64,000 bases of DNA from Lachnospiraceae bacterium. Its GTDB lineage: Bacteria > Bacillota > Clostridia > Lachnospirales > Lachnospiraceae. Position numbers and translations under genes: made by a program. This document shows positions 63,216 through 64,000 of the stretch, piece after piece. Every line of letters starts with the position of its first letter. Positions within the stretch are counted from its first letter, which is position 1. The notes beneath the pieces are model-generated. The model had not been told where the DNA came from. It searched no databases and was given only the letters and a program-made list of their open reading frames with translations. The stretch lies in the NCBI GenBank assembly GCA_026169045.1, contig JAPFDH010000033.1, forward strand, positions 1 through 64,000, given 5' to 3'.

Positions 63216-64000
63216 ATGGACAGAGACAAGATTCATGAAGAATGTGGTGTATTTGGAATGTATGACAGGGATGAAAACAATGTTGTACCGTCTATTTATT
63301 ATGGTTTAATGGCTCTTCAGCATCGGGGACAGGAAGCCTGTGGAATTGCGGCATCGGATACTGAAGGAGCGAAAGGTAATTTATCGTATCACAAAGGCGT
63401 GGGGCTTGTCAGTGAGGTTATGAGAGATGAGATAAAAAACATCAAAGGAAATGTGGGGATCGGACATGTTCGGTATTCTACGACAGGGGCGTCCACAAAG
63501 GAGAATGCGCAGCCGTTGGTTATGTCATATGCCAAAGGAATACTGGCCCTTGCCCACAATGGAAATCTGGTGAACACATCAGTATTGAAAAGACAGTTGG
63601 AAGGAGAAGGTGTTGTGTTTCATACAACAACGGATTCGGAAGTAATTGCATGTGAAATCGCCAGGGAACGGGTTCATACGGATAGTGTGGAAGAAGCGGT
63701 GAAAAATACAGCAAAAAAAATCAGGGGTGCCTATGGCTTGGTAATTATGAGTTCACGTAAGTTGGTGGGAGTAAGAGATCCTTTAGGTTTAAAGCCGCTT
63801 TGTCTGGGAAAGAAAAAAAATGCATATGTCCTTGCATCGGAAAGTTGTGCGCTGACATCCATAGGGGCCCAATTTATAAGAGATATCCGTCCGGGAGAAA
63901 TTATTTCTATCACACAAGATGAAATAAAATCCGATATGGAATTGGCACAGGAAAGACATGCACATTGTATTTTTGAATATATTTATTTTGCACGTTTGGA
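63216..64000 (+). CDS. purF: Amidophosphoribosyltransferase (partial, cut by window end)
   Basis: The N-terminal 261 residues of the glutamine PRPP amidotransferase, first step of purine synthesis. The protein reads MDRDKIHEECGVFGMYD: after a short propeptide the catalytic Cys follows, then LMALQHRGQEACGIA, GIGHVRYSTTG and ALAHNGNLVN, the Ntn-hydrolase glutaminase domain. The phosphoribosyltransferase half lies outside the window. AGAGG precedes the ATG; a nearby ATG at 63211 is out of frame. No purine riboswitch is visible before it. Confidence 0.95.
   Translation, partial: MDRDKIHEECGVFGMYDRDENNVVPSIYYGLMALQHRGQEACGIAASDTEGAKGNLSYHKGVGLVSEVMRDEIKNIKGNVGIGHVRYSTTGASTKENAQPLVMSYAKGILALAHNGNLVNTSVLKRQLEGEGVVFHTTTDSEVIACEIARERVHTDSVEEAVKNTAKKIRGAYGLVIMSSRKLVGVRDPLGLKPLCLGKKKNAYVLASESCALTSIGAQFIRDIRPGEIISITQDEIKSDMELAQERHAHCIFEYIYFARL

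Noticed and set aside
1-64000. tRNA, rRNA and CRISPR arrays
   Set aside because: No cloverleaf, rRNA segment or regularly spaced direct repeat array was seen; the dispersed repeats are far apart and not array-like.

Overview
The window looks like chromosomal DNA from a low-GC, spore-forming Firmicute, most likely a gut Lachnospiraceae such as Blautia or a near relative. The grounds are Gram-positive Shine-Dalgarno sites, a sporulation sigma-K-type factor, CodY, a type III glutamine synthetase, and a radical SAM/DUF4130 gene pair. The genus is inferred from gene content, not from any database search.

Region by region: 1-50 holds the possible start of an IS91-like transposase running off the left edge. 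0.3-15 kb is housekeeping: a HAD phosphatase; an operon of hydrolase, FtsW-type SEDS protein and HD (p)ppGpp-hydrolase-like protein; DAHP synthase; a D,D-carboxypeptidase; scpA-scpB; sigK; the radical SAM/DUF4130 pair; another HAD protein; and YfcE. 15-23 kb carries comM-dprA-topA-codY-rpsB-tsf in the usual Firmicute order. 22.8-25.9 kb is a small redox cassette (quinone-oxidoreductase-like, EFR1 ferredoxin/flavodoxin, DUF2284) divergent from an Rrf2 regulator, with a dyad operator between them. 26-31 kb is accessory: two small membrane proteins, a URO-D/MtaA-like protein, AraC regulators, a cupin and a tocopherol-cyclase-like protein.

31-50 kb is dominated by a hexuronide-utilisation region. 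It has two paralogous GH2 enzymes, a GPH-type symporter, uxuA and uxuB, several AraC regulators, and MATE, SDR, GNAT and cysK genes; a DUF2156 gene there is broken by one in-frame TGA. 50-64 kb holds apt, an ABC exporter, a MarR-YczE pair, an RmlD-like reductase, a MacAB-like exporter operon with two adaptor proteins, glnN behind a leader terminator, and the start of purF, cut by the right edge.

Two dispersed non-coding repeat families are the most striking non-gene content. Family B has three copies at 36.7, 47.9 and 54.3 kb. Each has about 14-bp inverted ends beginning GTAAC and is flanked by an 8-bp direct repeat, so it behaves as a MITE, probably moved by an IS66-type transposase. Family A has five copies, one partial, of a roughly 95-bp hairpin-rich element that often sits right at gene 3' ends and in one case supplies a stop codon. 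Several regulatory structures also stand out: a 14-bp hairpin that buries the ribosome-binding site of sigK, a 19-bp hairpin coinciding with the rpsB promoter, a terminator immediately after the glnN promoter, and a CodY-like box upstream of codY.
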